A program made the position numbers and the translations under genes. The notes beneath the pieces were generated by a model. The model saw nothing but the letters and a program-made list of their open reading frames with translations. It ran no database searches and was not told the DNA's origin. 36,011 nucleotides of DNA from Hesseltinella vesiculosa (taxonomy: Eukaryota; Mucoromycota; Mucoromycetes; Mucorales; Cunninghamellaceae): NCBI GenBank assembly GCA_002104935.1, contig MCGT01000067.1, positions 1-36,011 on the forward strand. Reading direction: 5' to 3'. This document shows, piece after piece, positions 19,603 to 31,722 of this stretch (positions are counted from its first letter, which is position 1; every line of letters begins with the position of its first letter).

Positions 19603-19701
19603 ACACAATCTAGGTCTTGTCGCCAATGAAGTATAATTCTCTTTTAATCCGAATAAAATGACGGATTCACAGAATTATACGAGTAGACAAGACCTAGATT
19701 G
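19603..19701 (+). repeat. DIRS internal complementary region
   Basis: 19603-19640 is the reverse complement of the left end (15720-15757 region). From 19638 on it is the reverse complement of the right end (19814-19879 region). The two arms meet at one shared AAT (ATT on this strand). This region is thought to template completion of the element's ends during circular cDNA synthesis. Confidence 0.93.
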
Positions 19702-19732
19702 GCCCTCCCCTCCCTTTCCCTTCTTTATATTT

Positions 19733-19829
19733 GATAACTTTACACTTTTGACACTCTCTCTGACATTTATTTTTTTTTAATATATCGGAATTTGAATAAA
19801 GAAAAGTACAACACAATCTAGGTCTTGTC
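19733..19829 (-). repeat. DIRS right inverted terminal repeat (97 bp)
   Basis: Exact reverse complement of 15737-15833. It is followed by 50 bp of unique right edge (19830-19879) that is also represented in the internal complementary region. Confidence 0.95.
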
Positions 19830-20872
19830 TACTCGTATAATTCTGTGAATCCGTCATTTTATTCGGATTAAAAGAGAATAAAGTGTAAGAATGCAAGGTT
19901 TGGTTGGACAATGGGCTTGTGTGACAATGTTAGGAAGAGCCCAATGGCCGCAGATGTTTGTTCCAAATGGGGAAAATCAATGACTTTGCTGATTTGTGGA
20001 TACTGTAGCTTGCCAGCTTACACGTGAAAACCAATCTACGCATGGCCCCCACTTAATCCCGATGATAATCTTTTTTTTTTTTGGTTGCTGTGCATCACCG
20101 ACTATAATTCAAAAAGGTGGCGTTCTTCTCTTATCCAGACCATGACTTTCACCAACCCTCGTGCTATGTTGCTTTTCTTTTTTTTTTTTTGGAGATATTC
20201 AGCCATGGCCATGGTTGAGATGAAGGACACAACGACGCTACCTCTTCTTTTCGGTTTTTGGTTTTGGGTTTCAAGCGAACGCATGATTTTGTTTCTTCAA
20301 ACATTTGAAAATTGGCATGTCATTTCCCGTAGATATCCGAGAGGAGGGGCAGGGAAAGACGCTCACGTTTAAAGTTTAAAAAAAAATGGGAAACTTTCAC
20401 GCTGATAACGAAAACCTTGGATTGACATCGGAAGCCAGGAGAATATGCTGATTGGTGGATTAAATCTTTCTTCGCTTGATTTTGGTAATTTCCAACAGGC
20501 TCCCTGCAGTGAAATTGTTGCATAAGCAGAAAAGCATTCGGTGGGTATATTCCATCCGCCTATTTTTCGCATGGTTGCCATGGCAGCCTCGATGCAGTTC
20601 AATAGAGAATCGCTGTCTTTTTTTTTTTTAACATGGTCCATCCATGGTGCATGTAAATTGGGAGGCTATTAGACGTGATGAGGGAAAGTAAGGCTTGTGG
20701 GACAATCAAAACGTCATTGATCTCTCCACGATTTATATTTTTGGTGGAATTTAAGACCTGCATTTTACCTTTTATGATTTGTCCATGTCACTTTCATGGG
20801 TCGGAAGTTGGTTGGGTTCATTCACCAATTCTTTCAGAAAATGCTGGCATCGAAATAGTTCCTTTGCAGTGT

Positions 20873-20883
20873 GATAAGATAAC
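20873..20883 (+). promoter_or_regulatory. Double GATA motif upstream of glutamate synthase
   Basis: GATAAGATAAC contains two overlapping GATA-factor sites. A further GATAAG on the minus strand is at 21151-21156, and a CCAAT word at 21202-21206. Fungal nitrogen genes are commonly controlled by GATA factors (AreA/Gln3 class). Such short motifs are frequent by chance, so regulation is inferred. Confidence 0.35.
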
Positions 20884-21334
20884 GGATGAAAAAGATGAAT
20901 ACCAACTTCACACTTTGATCAGACAATGTCCCCAAAAAGACTCCTTTTCAATGCCTCTAAAAAGAATCATCACCAGCTAACCCAAACCGATGAGATCACA
21001 TGAAGTGTAAAATACAAAAGCGTTTCATCCTTGACAAAAAGGACAGTGTTTACTGCAAAAGAGAAAGGAACAGAGGATCAATCATTATGCAATGGTCACT
21101 TTTTTGCATGTGACCAAGAAGAATCAGATCGCCTGCTTTTCGTGGGCATTCTTATCAGAGGCAGCTAAACCAATCAAATCAAACAGAGCCATTGTCTCCA
21201 GCCAATGGATGCGCTTTATCTCGACAGCTTGACCCGATATAAAATAAGGGCGGTGCCCAGGTAGACATTTTTTTTTCTTTTTTTTTTTTTTTTTCCTTTG
21301 CTCCACCTTGGTAGAATATCCCCCCTCTCTCACT

Positions 21335-21347
21335 TATATTATAAATA
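21335..21347 (+). promoter_or_regulatory. TATA-like element of glutamate synthase
   Basis: TATATTATAAATA lies about 85 bp before the ATG at 21431, at a plausible distance for a fungal core promoter. Confidence 0.45.
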
Positions 21348-21430
21348 CTATTTCATTACCTTATACATATTTTCTTATATCCGTTTCCTATCTTTGTATA
21401 TATTACGCACGCGACTTACTTTAAAACTAA

Positions 21431-24400
21431 ATGATGACTATGGAAAACAAATCTTGGGCTGAAGCTATTCCTGCCGCGCAAGGTCTTTACAACCCTGAAT
21501 TAGAAAAGGATGCTTGTGGGGTTGGCTTTATGGTGAATGTCAAGGGAAAGCGCTCGCATAAGATCGTGAGTGAATCAGCCTCCATTGTAAGTGATCCTTT
21601 CCTACTGGCGGCCCTGGTCTCATCTTTTTCTTCATAGCTATGCAACATGACCCATCGTGGTGCCAGTGGTGCGGATATTCGTGATGGCGATGGCGCTGGC
21701 GTCATGACGGGGATTCCTCATGAATTCTTTGTGAACGAAGCTAAACGTGAACTCGATATCCAATTGCCTGAGGAAGGCCACTATGCCGTGGGCAACCTGT
21801 TTATGAAGGGCGATGCCGCCTCTCTGGAAGACAGCAAAAAGGTGTTTGAAGACATTGCCACCTCTCTCCATTTGAACGTTCTTGGCTGGCGCTCCGTTCC
21901 TGTGGATTCTTCCATCATTGGCCCTGCTGCCAAGTCCAAGGAGCCTGCCATCGTCCAGCCCTTTGTCGTCCTTGCCGACCAATCCTCCTTTGACGAGCAG
22001 TATTTTGAACGCCAGCTGTATGTCCTGCGCAAGCATGCCACCCACACCTTGACCATGAAGAAATGGTTCTATGTCTGCTCGCTCTCCAACAAGAACATCA
22101 TCTACAAAGGTCAATTGACTCCCAAGCAAGTCTTCCAATACTTCCACGATCTGAACAACTACCAATACACCACTCATTTTGCCTTGGTCCACTCTCGATT
22201 CTCCACAAACACCTTTCCTTCTTGGGACCGTGCTCAACCAATGAGATGGTGCGCCCACAACGGTAAGTCTAAACTCCGTCCATTTCGGAATGGAAGACAA
22301 GACTCACCCTTCTCTCCTTTTTTTTTTTTATCCTGCAGGTGAAATCAACACTCTGCGTGGCAACAAGAACTGGATGCGCTCGCGTGAAGGCATGATGAAA
22401 TCAGACAAATTTGGCGATGAACTGGACTTGCTTTATCCCATTATCGAAGAAGGTGGCTCTGACTCGGCTGCTTTTGACAACGTCCTTGAGCTTTTGGTCG
22501 TCAACGGTGTCTTGACCCTCCCTGAAGCCATCATGATGATGATTCCTCCTGCCTGGCAAAACAATGACAACCTGGCTCCTGAAGTCAAGGCTTTCTATCA
22601 ATGGTCCAGCAGCTTGATGGAAAGTTACGATGGCCCTGCCCTCTTCACTTTCTCTGACGGCCGGTAAGTACCCAAAAAAAAAAAAACGGTCGTTGCTGAT
22701 ATCTCCTTCCCCCCCAAAGGTACATTGGTGCCAACCTTGATCGTAACGGTCTGCGTCCTTGTCGTTACTACTTGACCTCTGACGACATCATGATCTGTGC
22801 CTCTGAAGTCGGTACTGTGTACGTGGACCCCGAGACCATTGTGGAAAAAGGCCGTCTCCAACCTGGTCGTATGCTTTTGGTCGACACAGTTGAAGGAATT
22901 GTTGTCGATGATAAGCAACTTAAGGCTCAAACCGCTGCCAAGCAAAACTTTGTCGACTGGGTCAAGCGCCAAAAGATCCACCTAAAGGACATCGTCGAAA
23001 AGGCCCATGCTACTTATCAACCTCAGTTGGATGCCACGTCCGTCAACGAAGACCCCCGCCTGCGCGCCTTTGGTTACACTTTGGAACAGCTTAACCTGCT
23101 CTTGCTGCCTCTTGCTTCCACCGGCAAAGAGCCTCTTGGCTCCATGGGTAACGACACTGCCCTTGCCTGTCTGGCCGAAAACCCCCGTCTGGTCTATGAG
23201 TACTTCCGTCAGCTCTTTGCCCAAGTAACCAATCCTCCTATCGACCCCATCCGTGAAGAAATCGTCATGTCTTTGGAATGCTACGTCGGTCCCGAAGGCA
23301 ACATTTTGGAAATGGACGAAAAGCAGCTTCACAAGCTCACCCTGCCCTCGCCTATCCTGTCCATGGAAGAACTTGCCGCGGTCAAGAACATGTCCGCCAT
23401 CTACCCCGACTGGAAGGTCGCCACCATCGACATCACTTTTGCCAAGGCCGACGGTGTTCAAGGCTACGTCCAAGCTCTCGAACGCATCTGTACCGAAGTG
23501 TCCCAAGCTATCGACCAACACTACAAGGTTGTCGTGCTTTCCGACCGTGGTGTCAATGCCGACCGTGTCGCCATCTCCTCCTTGATTGCCTGTGGTGGGG
23601 TCCACCATCATTTGGTCCGCAACAAGCAACGCTCTCGCGTCGCTTTGATGATCGAAACCGCCGAAGCCCGCGAAGTCCACCACTTCTGTGTCCTCCTGGG
23701 CTATGGTGCTGACGCCATCAACCCTTACCTGGCCATGGAAACCATGCTCAAGCTTGAACGCCAAAACGCCATCGACACCTCCCTGACGGGCGACAAGCTG
23801 ATCTACAACTACAAGAAGGGTATTGACAACGGTATCTTCAAAGTCATGTCCAAGATGGGTATTTCTACTCTGGCCTCCTACAAGGGTGCTCAAATCTTTG
23901 AAGCTTTGGGTGTGGACGACAGTGTCATCGCTCGCTGTTTCTCCGGCACTGCCTCACGTATCAAGGGTGCCACCTTCGACATCTTTGCTCTCGACGCCCT
24001 TGCTCTCCACAACCACGCCTACCCCTCTGGCAACTTTGTCGCCCCCATGACGTTGCCTGAATCTGGTGAATATCATTGGCGTCACGGCGGTGAGCCCCAC
24101 GTCAATGAGCCTGCTGCTGTTGCCAACTTGCAAGATGCTGTGCGCACCAAGAACCAAAGTGCCTATGACGCCTACTCGCACCATTCCTATGAAGCCATCA
24201 AGAAATGTACACTTCGTGGTATGCTGGACTTTGACTTTGAAAAGGCCAAGCCTATCCCCGTCGAACAAGTCGAATCCTGGGACACCATCGTCAAGCGCTT
24301 TGTCACCGGTGCCATGTCATACGGTTCCATCTCCATGGAAGCCCACTCTTCCTTGGCCATTGCTATGAACCGCCTGGGTGGTAAGAGCAAGTAAGTCTTC

Positions 24401-27400
24401 CTTCCCAAAAAAAAAAAAAGGATCTCCGTGCTGATTCTTTTTTTTTTTTCCTTAAGCACTGGTGAAGGTGGTGAAAAGCCTGAACGGTCATTGCCTCGTG
24501 AAAACGGCGACAGCATGCGCTCCGCCATCAAGCAAGTGGCTTCCGGTCGTTTCGGTGTCACTTCTTTCTACCTGTCTGACTCTGACGAATTGCAAATCAA
24601 GATGGCCCAAGGTGCCAAGCCTGGTGAAGGCGGTGAATTGGCTGGTACAAAGGTGTCTGAGGAAATCGCCTCCACTCGCAAGACCACTCCTGGCATTGGT
24701 TTGATCTCGCCCCCTCCTCACCACGACATCTACTCCATTGAAGATCTCAAGCAATTGATTTACGATCTCAAGTGCTCCAACCCTCGCGCCCGTGTGTCTG
24801 TCAAGCTGGTGTCTGAAGTTGGTGTTGGTATTGTCGCTTCGGGCGTGGCCAAGGCCCGTGCCGATCACATCTTGATCTCCGGTCACGATGGTGGCACTGG
24901 TGCTTCTCGTTGGACTGGTATCAAATATGCTGGTCTGCCCTGGGAATTGGGTCTTGCCGAAACTCACCAAACCTTGGTGCTCAACGATCTCCGCGGTCGT
25001 GTCATTGTCCAAACGGACGGACAAATCAAGACCGGCCGTGACATGGCCATTGCTTGTTTGCTCGGTGCTGAAGAATGGGGCTTTGCCACCACGCCCTTGA
25101 TCGCTTTGGGTTGTACCATGATGCGCAAATGTCATTTGGTAAGTAGGAAAAAAAAAAAAAAAGGAGCCTGCCTGCTCATTTTTTTCTTTCTTTTCAGAAC
25201 ACATGTCCTGTCGGTGTTGCCACTCAAGATCCTGAACTGCGCAAGAAATTCCAAGGTGCTCCTGAACATGTTGTGAACTTCTTCTTCTACCTGGCCGAAG
25301 AAATGCGTACCCTGATGGCTAAACTTGGTTTCCGCACTGTCAACGAAATGGTCGGTCACGCCGAAATGCTCAAAGTCAATGAATCCCTCCGTACCTTCAA
25401 GACGGCCAACTTGGACCTGACCCCCATCTTGACCCCTGCTTCGTCTCTCCGTCCCGGCGTTGCCAGCTACTGCGTCCAAAAGCAAATGCATAACCTCCAC
25501 GTCCGCCTTGACAATTACTTGATCGACGAAGCCGAAGCTGCTTTGACCAACAAGGAGCCCGTCAAGATCGAAGCCCAAGTCGTCAACACCGACCGCGCCC
25601 TAGGTACCACCCTGTCCTACCATGTCTCCAAACGCCATGGTGAAGCAGGTTTGCCTACCGACACTATCCATGCCAAGTTCACCGGCTCAGCTGGTCAATC
25701 CTTGGGTGCCTTCCTTGCTCCCGGTATCTTCTTTGAATTGGAAGGTGACGCCAACGACTACGTCGGCAAGGGTCTCTCTGGTGGTAAGCTCGCCATCTAT
25801 CCCCCAAAGAACTCTACCTTCAAGTCCGAAGAAAACATCATTGTCGGCAACGTCTGTTTGTATGGTGCCACCTCTGGCCGCGCCTACTTCCGTGGTATCG
25901 CTGCCGAGCGTTTCTGTGTCCGTAACTCCGGTGCTCATGCCGTCTGTGAAGGTGTTGGTGACCATGGTTGCGAGTAAGTCCCCAGCTACCAAAAAAAAAA
26001 ATAAGAAAAAAATGCTCACCTCCTTTTTTAGATACATGACTGGTGGTCGTGTGGTGATCTTGGGCAGCACCGGTCGCAACTTTGCTGCTGGTATGTCCGG
26101 TGGTATTGCCTATGTCTTGGACTTGCAAGGTGACTTTAAGCAAAAGGTCAACACCGAAATGGTTGAATTGGAAACCGTCAACGACGACGAACGTGTGGCT
26201 GAATTGCGCAACTTGATCGAAGATCACCGCCATTACACTGGCTCAGCCTTTGCCGACGAAATCCTTCAACACTTCAACGAATACCTGCCCAAGTTTGTCA
26301 TGGTCATGCCCACGGAATACAAGGAACTGTTGCTCAAGGAACGTGCCGCCGCCGCCGCCACCGAACAACCCAAGCAAGAGGAAAAGGTGTGCGAAACTCC
26401 CAAGAAGCGCGAAGCTCCTGTTGAAGATTTGGAAGACAGCGTCATGGACGAAGCCACCATTCTCGAACGCCGAAAGAAGCTCGACAAGATCCGCGGCTTC
26501 ATGAAGTACAAGCGCCGCACCGACGGCCATCGCAACGCCAAGCGCCGTATCCAAGATTTTGAAGAAATCAACAATCGCCTCACCCGCTCTCAGCTCCACG
26601 AGCAAGCCGCTCGTTGCATGGACTGTGGCATTCCATTCTGTCAATCCAGCGACACCGGTTGCCCCATCGGTACGAGAAAAAGCTAAAAAAAAAAAAAAAA
26701 AAAAAGAAGAGCCAGCGCTCACTTTTTCATGCTTGCTTGTAGGTAACGTCATTCCCAAGTGGAACGAATTGGTGTACAAGGACAACTGGAAAGATGCTCT
26801 TGAACGTCTGGTGATGACCAACAACTTCCCAGAATTCACCGGTCGTGTGTGTCCTGCTCCTTGTGAAAACAGCTGTACGCTCGGCATTAGCGAAAATCCT
26901 GTGGCCATCAAGAGCATTGAATGCGCCATCATCGACAAGGGCTTTGACGAAGGCTGGATCGTGCCCAAGGTGCCAGCCCACCGCACTGGCAAGCGCGTTG
27001 CTGTGATCGGTTCCGGTCCCGCTGGTCTCGCTGCCGCCGATCAACTCAACAAGGCCGGTCACTTGGTGACTGTCTACGACCGCAATGACCGCATGGGTGG
27101 TCTCTTGATGTATGGCATCCCCAACATGAAGCTTGACAAGAAGATTGTGCAACGCCGCCTTGACTTGCTCGCTGCTGAAGGCATCACCTTTGTGCCCAAC
27201 GCCAACGTCGGTATCGATGTCGATGCCCGCGAATTGCAAAAGGAAAACGATGCCGTCGTTGTCGCTACCGGTGCCACCTGGCCCCGTGATTTGATGATCC
27301 CTGGCCGTACCGAAGCCAAGTCTGGCGTCCACTTTGCCATGGAATTCTTGCAAGCCAACACCAAATCTCTCTTGGACAGCAACCTCCAGGACGGTCACTA

Positions 27401-28138
27401 CCTTTCCGCCAAGGGCAAGGATGTCATTGTCATCGGTAAGTTCACAAAAAAAAAAATTGACAGCCAGCTCACGTCTTTCTTTTCTCCCTTTCTCTAGGCG
27501 GTGGTGATACTGGTAACGATTGTATTGGTACCTCTCTCCGTCACGGCTGCAACTCTGTGGTCAACTTTGAATTGCTACCTCAGCCTCCTGTCGATCGTGC
27601 TCCTGACAACCCCTGGCCACAATTTGCCCGTGTCTACAAGGTCGACTATGGCCATGCTGAAGTCCAAGCTCACTTTGGCAAGGACCCTCGTGAATACTGC
27701 GTGCTGTCCAAGTCCTTCCAAGTGAACGCTGAAGGCCAAGTCACGGGTATCAACACTGTCCGTGTCGAATGGACCAAGACCGATGGCAAGTGGAGCATGA
27801 AGGAAGTCGAAGGCTCCGAGCAACTCTTCAAGGCCGATCTTGTGCTCCTGTCCATGGGTTTCTTGGGCCCTGAAAATGACGTTGTCAAGCAACTCGAGCT
27901 CACCCAAGATGCTCGCACCAACATCCTCACCACCAAGAAGACCAATTACGCTACCCACGTCCCTGGTGTGTTTGCTGCCGGTGACTGTCGCCGAGGTCAA
28001 TCCTTGATCGTCCATGGTATCAACGAAGGTCGCCAATGTGCTCTGGAAGTTGATGTGTTCTTGTCCGGCGCCAGTGCTTTGCCCGTTGCTGGCGGTATCT
28101 GGAAGCGCAGTGTTGCTGCCCCCATCAAAGCCAACTAA
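21431..28138 (+). CDS. GLT1: Glutamate synthase (NADH-type GOGAT), fused large and small domains
   Basis: Nine exons (21431-21586, 21638-22262, 22339-22663, 22720-24390, 24457-25138, 25198-25973, 26032-26669, 26743-27435, 27498-28138) join in phase to 2068 aa, close to the family's usual ~2100. The enzyme converts glutamine plus 2-oxoglutarate to two glutamates with reducing power from NAD(P)H. The class-II amidotransferase nucleophile is C29 in DACGVGF, preceded by a short propeptide-like segment. The FMN/synthase domain has SNTGEGGE at the exon 4/5 junction and 3Fe-4S cysteines C1145, C1151 and C1156 ([15 protein letters not shown]). The small-subunit-like domain has cysteines C1607, C1610, C1615, C1622, C1661, C1665 and C1669 for 4Fe-4S centres, an FAD site [14 protein letters not shown], and a nucleotide site [11 protein letters not shown]. 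All introns are 50-76 bp, GT-AG. The NADH preference is inferred from the fused eukaryotic form. Confidence 0.96.
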
Positions 28139-29565
28139 CTTTGCTACTGATTCTACCTCTTCATTATTTTGATTTACTGTTACATATCCCCTCTGCCAAT
28201 CTCCTAAAATTTATTTTTTTTTCCTCCTAGAATATCCAATTGCATGAAATAAAAAAAAATTGTTTGTTTTTTTCTACACGTCCATTGCTGGATATGAAGT
28301 TGCGGTTATTTCTTGTCATTTTGTACTGGTATGAATTCAATTTAAGCAATGTTACAATCTGATATTTGATCAGGCCACCTGGGCACCCATCCCCCTGGCG
28401 ATAATAGCCGATTTTTCTCTTTTTTTTTAAGCAGCCTTCACCAATCGACCAGAGGTTTTCAGCACCATCATCATTCATGCATTTGCCTTCCGTCACAAAA
28501 TTTCAGGTCGATCTGACTACTCCAGAGTGCTCTGCAACTTTTGTTTTTTTGTTTTCAAAATGAAAATGAAGAAACTGGTGGTCAAATTCATATTCCGCAG
28601 TGTCTTCCATTCCTGGCTAGTGCAATCATGAAATCTGGTCATCAGCGAATATTAACCTCGATATTAAGAAATAATCCAAAAGCTAATGTCACCATTTACA
28701 AACGATTCCAATGCTGGTAATCTCTTCTTTCGATGCCGTGCTTGTTTCAATGGCACTCTCCTCAGCTTGGTTTGTCTAAAGCAGCTCCAAAACGTCGGTC
28801 CTTTGAAATGGCGAAACCATTTTTTCCCCCCTTCAGTTCATTATTTGACTTGCACACTTGATTTTACTTTCGCGCGCATTAGAAAATAATTTAGCGGTTC
28901 GCCCGATTGGTCTGCTTGCTAAAAAATTATCCACCGCTCAAAAATAAACCTGTTTCCCGCCAAATGATGGCAGAAATCCGGTTTACAGTAATAAAGCAGC
29001 CTCCCCTCTTTATAGGGGGACGCCAGAAGCGCCTCGTTTGTTTGGGATTTCTAATGATGTTCAGGCAACACTCCACCAGTCTTGCCGTTTAAACGGCATT
29101 TTTTTAGTCAGAGAGCAACTTGGCGGTGGCAAGGCTCAACACCGTAGTGGGCTGACAGCGATCAGTGTGGCTCAAAGCTTTCTTTGTCCACCCGTTCCAC
29201 TGCCAAACTTGATAAAAAAAGCTACAATCTCTTTCTCCATTCTAAATCCCGCGCCAACGCCATCCAACTAATCCTGTCGTTTTTATTTTTATAATTATCC
29301 AAAATGACCCTGTAAAAAAGGACTACTTGCTCTAGGCAAGAATGCGCTCAATACTTTTGTCTGGCACCATGATAAAAAAAGCCGTCGTGCTTTTTTGCCA
29401 ACACTTGACACAAGACCTGATTGGCAACGGAGTTTTCTTTTTTTTTTGCCCAAGAAGTGGAAACAGTTCAGGGCTTTTTTTATTTTTAAAAAAAAAACGT
29501 TGGTCCACGCTTGGCGCCTTTTTCTTCTTCCTTGTCCACGGTGTTATAGATTTGATTGACTGAAC
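28139..29565. other. Intergenic region after glutamate synthase
   Basis: A/T-rich with many homopolymer runs. No open frame shows a domain, and I see no RNA gene. The left part will hold the glutamate synthase terminator and poly(A) site; AATAAA-like words occur near 28248. The right part will hold the promoter of V-ATPase subunit e. Confidence 0.55.
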
Positions 29566-29973
29566 ATGTCTGGCTACACTATCATTTGGATGTTCTTTGC
29601 TGCTGCCATTGCTTCTGGAGCTTCTTACATCTTCACTCCCAAAGGCATCAACCAAACGTAAGGCACTATGTTCCTCAGTAGATGATAAACGAAAGCTTGT
29701 GTTTCAATGAGTTATTGACCACCTGAGGTTTTTTTTTGATGAATAGCGTTATTCGCACGATGCTGATAATGACTATTACCTGCTGCTACTTGATGTAAGT
29801 GACTGAAGAGGTGCCAGCCATCCCAATGGGAAGACAGGATGACGACTCACATGCCTTTCCTTTCTTTCTCACTTTCATCTCTCCGTCATTGCAGGTGGGC
29901 TATTACCTATCTTGCGCAACTCCATCCCCTGATCAATCCAGTTCGTGTTGGTCTTCGTCCTCACCACGAGTAG
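29566..29973 (+). CDS. VMA9: V-type ATPase subunit e (Vma9 family)
   Basis: Three exons (29566-29657, 29747-29794, 29895-29973) give 72 aa. It is a small V0-sector membrane protein of the vacuolar proton pump. Two hydrophobic segments are visible: IIWMFFAAAIASGASYIF and TMLIMTITCCYLMWAITYLA. Between them is the FTPKGINQTV loop, corresponding to the PKG/PK-N motif of the family. The tail LHPLINPVRVGLRP closely follows fungal Vma9 (CQLHPL..P....LRP). The gene is too small and split to be seen as a single ORF; splice phases (2, 2) fit exactly. Convergent with Gid8, about 500 bp away. Confidence 0.92.
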
Positions 29974-30473
29974 ACTCCCAATGTCGCTGAGCACTCGGTT
30001 TTGGAGAGCATCTTTCCTGTTACATTCTCTCTTTCGCTTGCTCTTTGTTCCTCGTAACCTCATACCCTTCTTGTTTTATGATCGCTCCAGCCCCTTGATT
30101 ACATGTATCTTTCGATTAAATACAAAAAACGTGACAACTGGATGTGCACACCAAAATCTTTGTCGTGAACATCAAATCTACGCCGTGAGGATCAACAGCC
30201 ACAGATCACTTGGCTGCGAGGGGTTAAAAGTTGGCTGTGAGCGGTTCTACCAGCCTTGGCCCAGGCTGATCTTATGAAGCGCCACCAAACACGAGTGGGA
30301 ACATTTTTATTCATTGTTGGTATGGGGGAGAGACTGGGGGAGAGGCATGGGGGATGAGCAGGGGAGGGATAAACTATAGTACAAGTCGAGAAGGAAGAAG
30401 ACCAAGGCATTCCTTCACGAGCGGGGAGAGATCAATGGCAAAGAAAAAAAAAGGTCAGGGAAGAGGCAGGTTT
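29974..30473. other. Convergent 3' intergenic region
   Basis: Between the stop codons of the V-ATPase e and Gid8 genes. A poor local repetition of GTGAGGATCAACAGCCACAG / GGCTGTGAGCGG-like words occurs at 30180-30245, and a G/A-rich stretch at 30318-30440. No gene seen. It should contain both polyadenylation sites. Confidence 0.5.
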
Positions 30474-31433
30474 TCAAAGGGCATTGTTGGAATCCGAGGT
30501 ATCCATGTCATCTTGAGCGTCTATGGAGTAGACTAGCTCAGCCTTGACAAAATCATTGATGCGAGGGTAATCCATGCGCTCGTCGAGCTTTTCCTGGGAC
30601 CAGGCCAGCATATTGAGTAGCTTGGGAAGTCTTGGGTCGGGCTCGCGCGACTGGCTAAGCAAGATGACTTTGTTGAGTTCCTGTGCTGTCTTTTGTCTTT
30701 GCTGAGGCAGCAGTAAATCCTTGACAGGAGAGTCTTTGCTGTCCTGAAAGGCAAGGAGGGCCATTGTGCGTTCCAACTCCTCCAAAAATTCCGGATGCTC
30801 TTCGCCGCGAGGTGCCATTTCTTCAGCAGCAAAGTTCAGCGCCCCTTCGTCGTCGCCTTGTCGAATCAGCTCAATCAGCCGTTGTTGTTGCAAATGGAAA
30901 TACAATTTGGGATTGGTATCTAGAATCTGCAAGGCCCAAAAATAAATCAACATAAAAAAATGCGTCATCCGTTTCCAAACGCTCTCCAATTCTGGGCTGG
31001 TTCTTGTCGCCTCCATCTTAACCTCCCCTTAATCGTTACCTCGGGATTCAAATCATTCACCAAATCGATGGCTGCATCAATGTCGCCTGCTTGGACTGCA
31101 TGGCGTATTTCCCTACGTTCTTGAATCGACAGCAAATCTACACAAGGCGAGAGGCCGCTTTCTCTGCTGAATTGTTCAGCTGCTTCCACGTAGCCTTCTA
31201 TCACCAAGTAGTTCATAATCAGCTGATTCAATGTCCTAAAAAAAGCGTCATGAGTACAAGAACTTGAGGCTCTTCGTAAGATAAAAAGAAGAATAGAAAC
31301 AAGGCCACCCTTGCTGATGATTTATTTTCTTTTCACATGGGTCCGCTTACTGCTTTTCTACTGTAACCTTGGCTAGTCGCTGTTCCCACTCATCTTTGCT
31401 GATAGTTTTCCTTTTGACAGTTGTGGATGCCAT
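30474..31433 (-). CDS. GID8: Gid8-like subunit of the GID/CTLH E3 ubiquitin ligase
   Basis: Three exons on the minus strand (31433-31351, 31235-31040, 30926-30474) give 243 aa, close to the 228 aa of human GID8. Domains in order: LisH at about 27-60 (LNQLIMNYLVIEGYVEAAEQF), CTLH (RREIRHAVQAGDIDAAIDLVNDLNP), and a CRA domain with LYFHLQQQRLIELIRQGDDEGAL, EFLEELERTMALLAF and PRLPKLLNMLAWSQEKLD. The N-terminus (KDEWEQRLAKV) is also typical of Gid8/Twa1. The protein is a scaffold of the ligase that degrades gluconeogenic enzymes in yeast. Introns are GT-AG and in phase. Confidence 0.93.
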
Positions 31434-31722
31434 GACAAGCAATAAGTTACAATTAAAAAGAAAGAAAAGGCGAGGGTGAGAATTAGGAAAATAAATAGGT
31501 GCTGACGGCGGTCTTTTAAAAGAGATGCTTAGGCAGGAAGGCTTCTCTTTAAAACGTACAATTTTTTGTAGCGTTAAGAAAACATGCCCCAAAGTAACAT
31601 CAAGCGAGCGTAAATGGAAAACAAAAAACCAAAAAAAAGATAGAGGTGTACATTCGTTTGTCAGGCACAGCTGTTACAAAACAGCTCGCCAGATCGCACA
31701 CCAGAGTAAAAGCCAGCCAGGT

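Larger units (their letters stand above)
15720..19879 (+). mobile_element. Complete DIRS-type tyrosine-recombinase retrotransposon
   Basis: The 4,160-bp element is bounded by AAT at 15720-15722 and AAT at 19877-19879. Its inverted repeats (15737-15833 and 19733-19829) are identical over 97 bp. The internal complementary region at 19603-19701 contains, in inverted order, the extreme left end joined to the extreme right end with a single AAT. That is the circle-junction template expected for DIRS elements. It encodes gag-like, RT/RNase H and tyrosine recombinase frames, all open. No target-site duplication is evident, as expected for recombinase-mediated insertion. Identical repeats and open frames indicate a recent insertion. 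It lies about 370 bp downstream of Fz3. Confidence 0.93.
19880..21430. other. Spacer between the DIRS element and glutamate synthase
   Basis: No gene is supported: open frames are short, rich in homopolymer runs and without motifs. The right part is the probable glutamate synthase promoter. A poly-T/T-rich block lies at 21267-21300. Confidence 0.6.

Noticed and set aside
19111..19626. 171-codon minus-strand ORF in the DIRS element
   Set aside because: Antisense shadow of the recombinase gene, without motifs.
15720..19879. Ngaro/PAT-type element (split direct repeats)
   Set aside because: The termini are inverted and the internal region is complementary to both ends, which defines the DIRS-1 type.
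22982..23893. 303-codon minus-strand ORF
   Set aside because: Antisense to a long glutamate synthase exon; its openness follows from the codon bias of that exon.
28686..28889. 67-codon ORF between glutamate synthase and VMA9
   Set aside because: No domain, no splice partners, A/T-rich surroundings.
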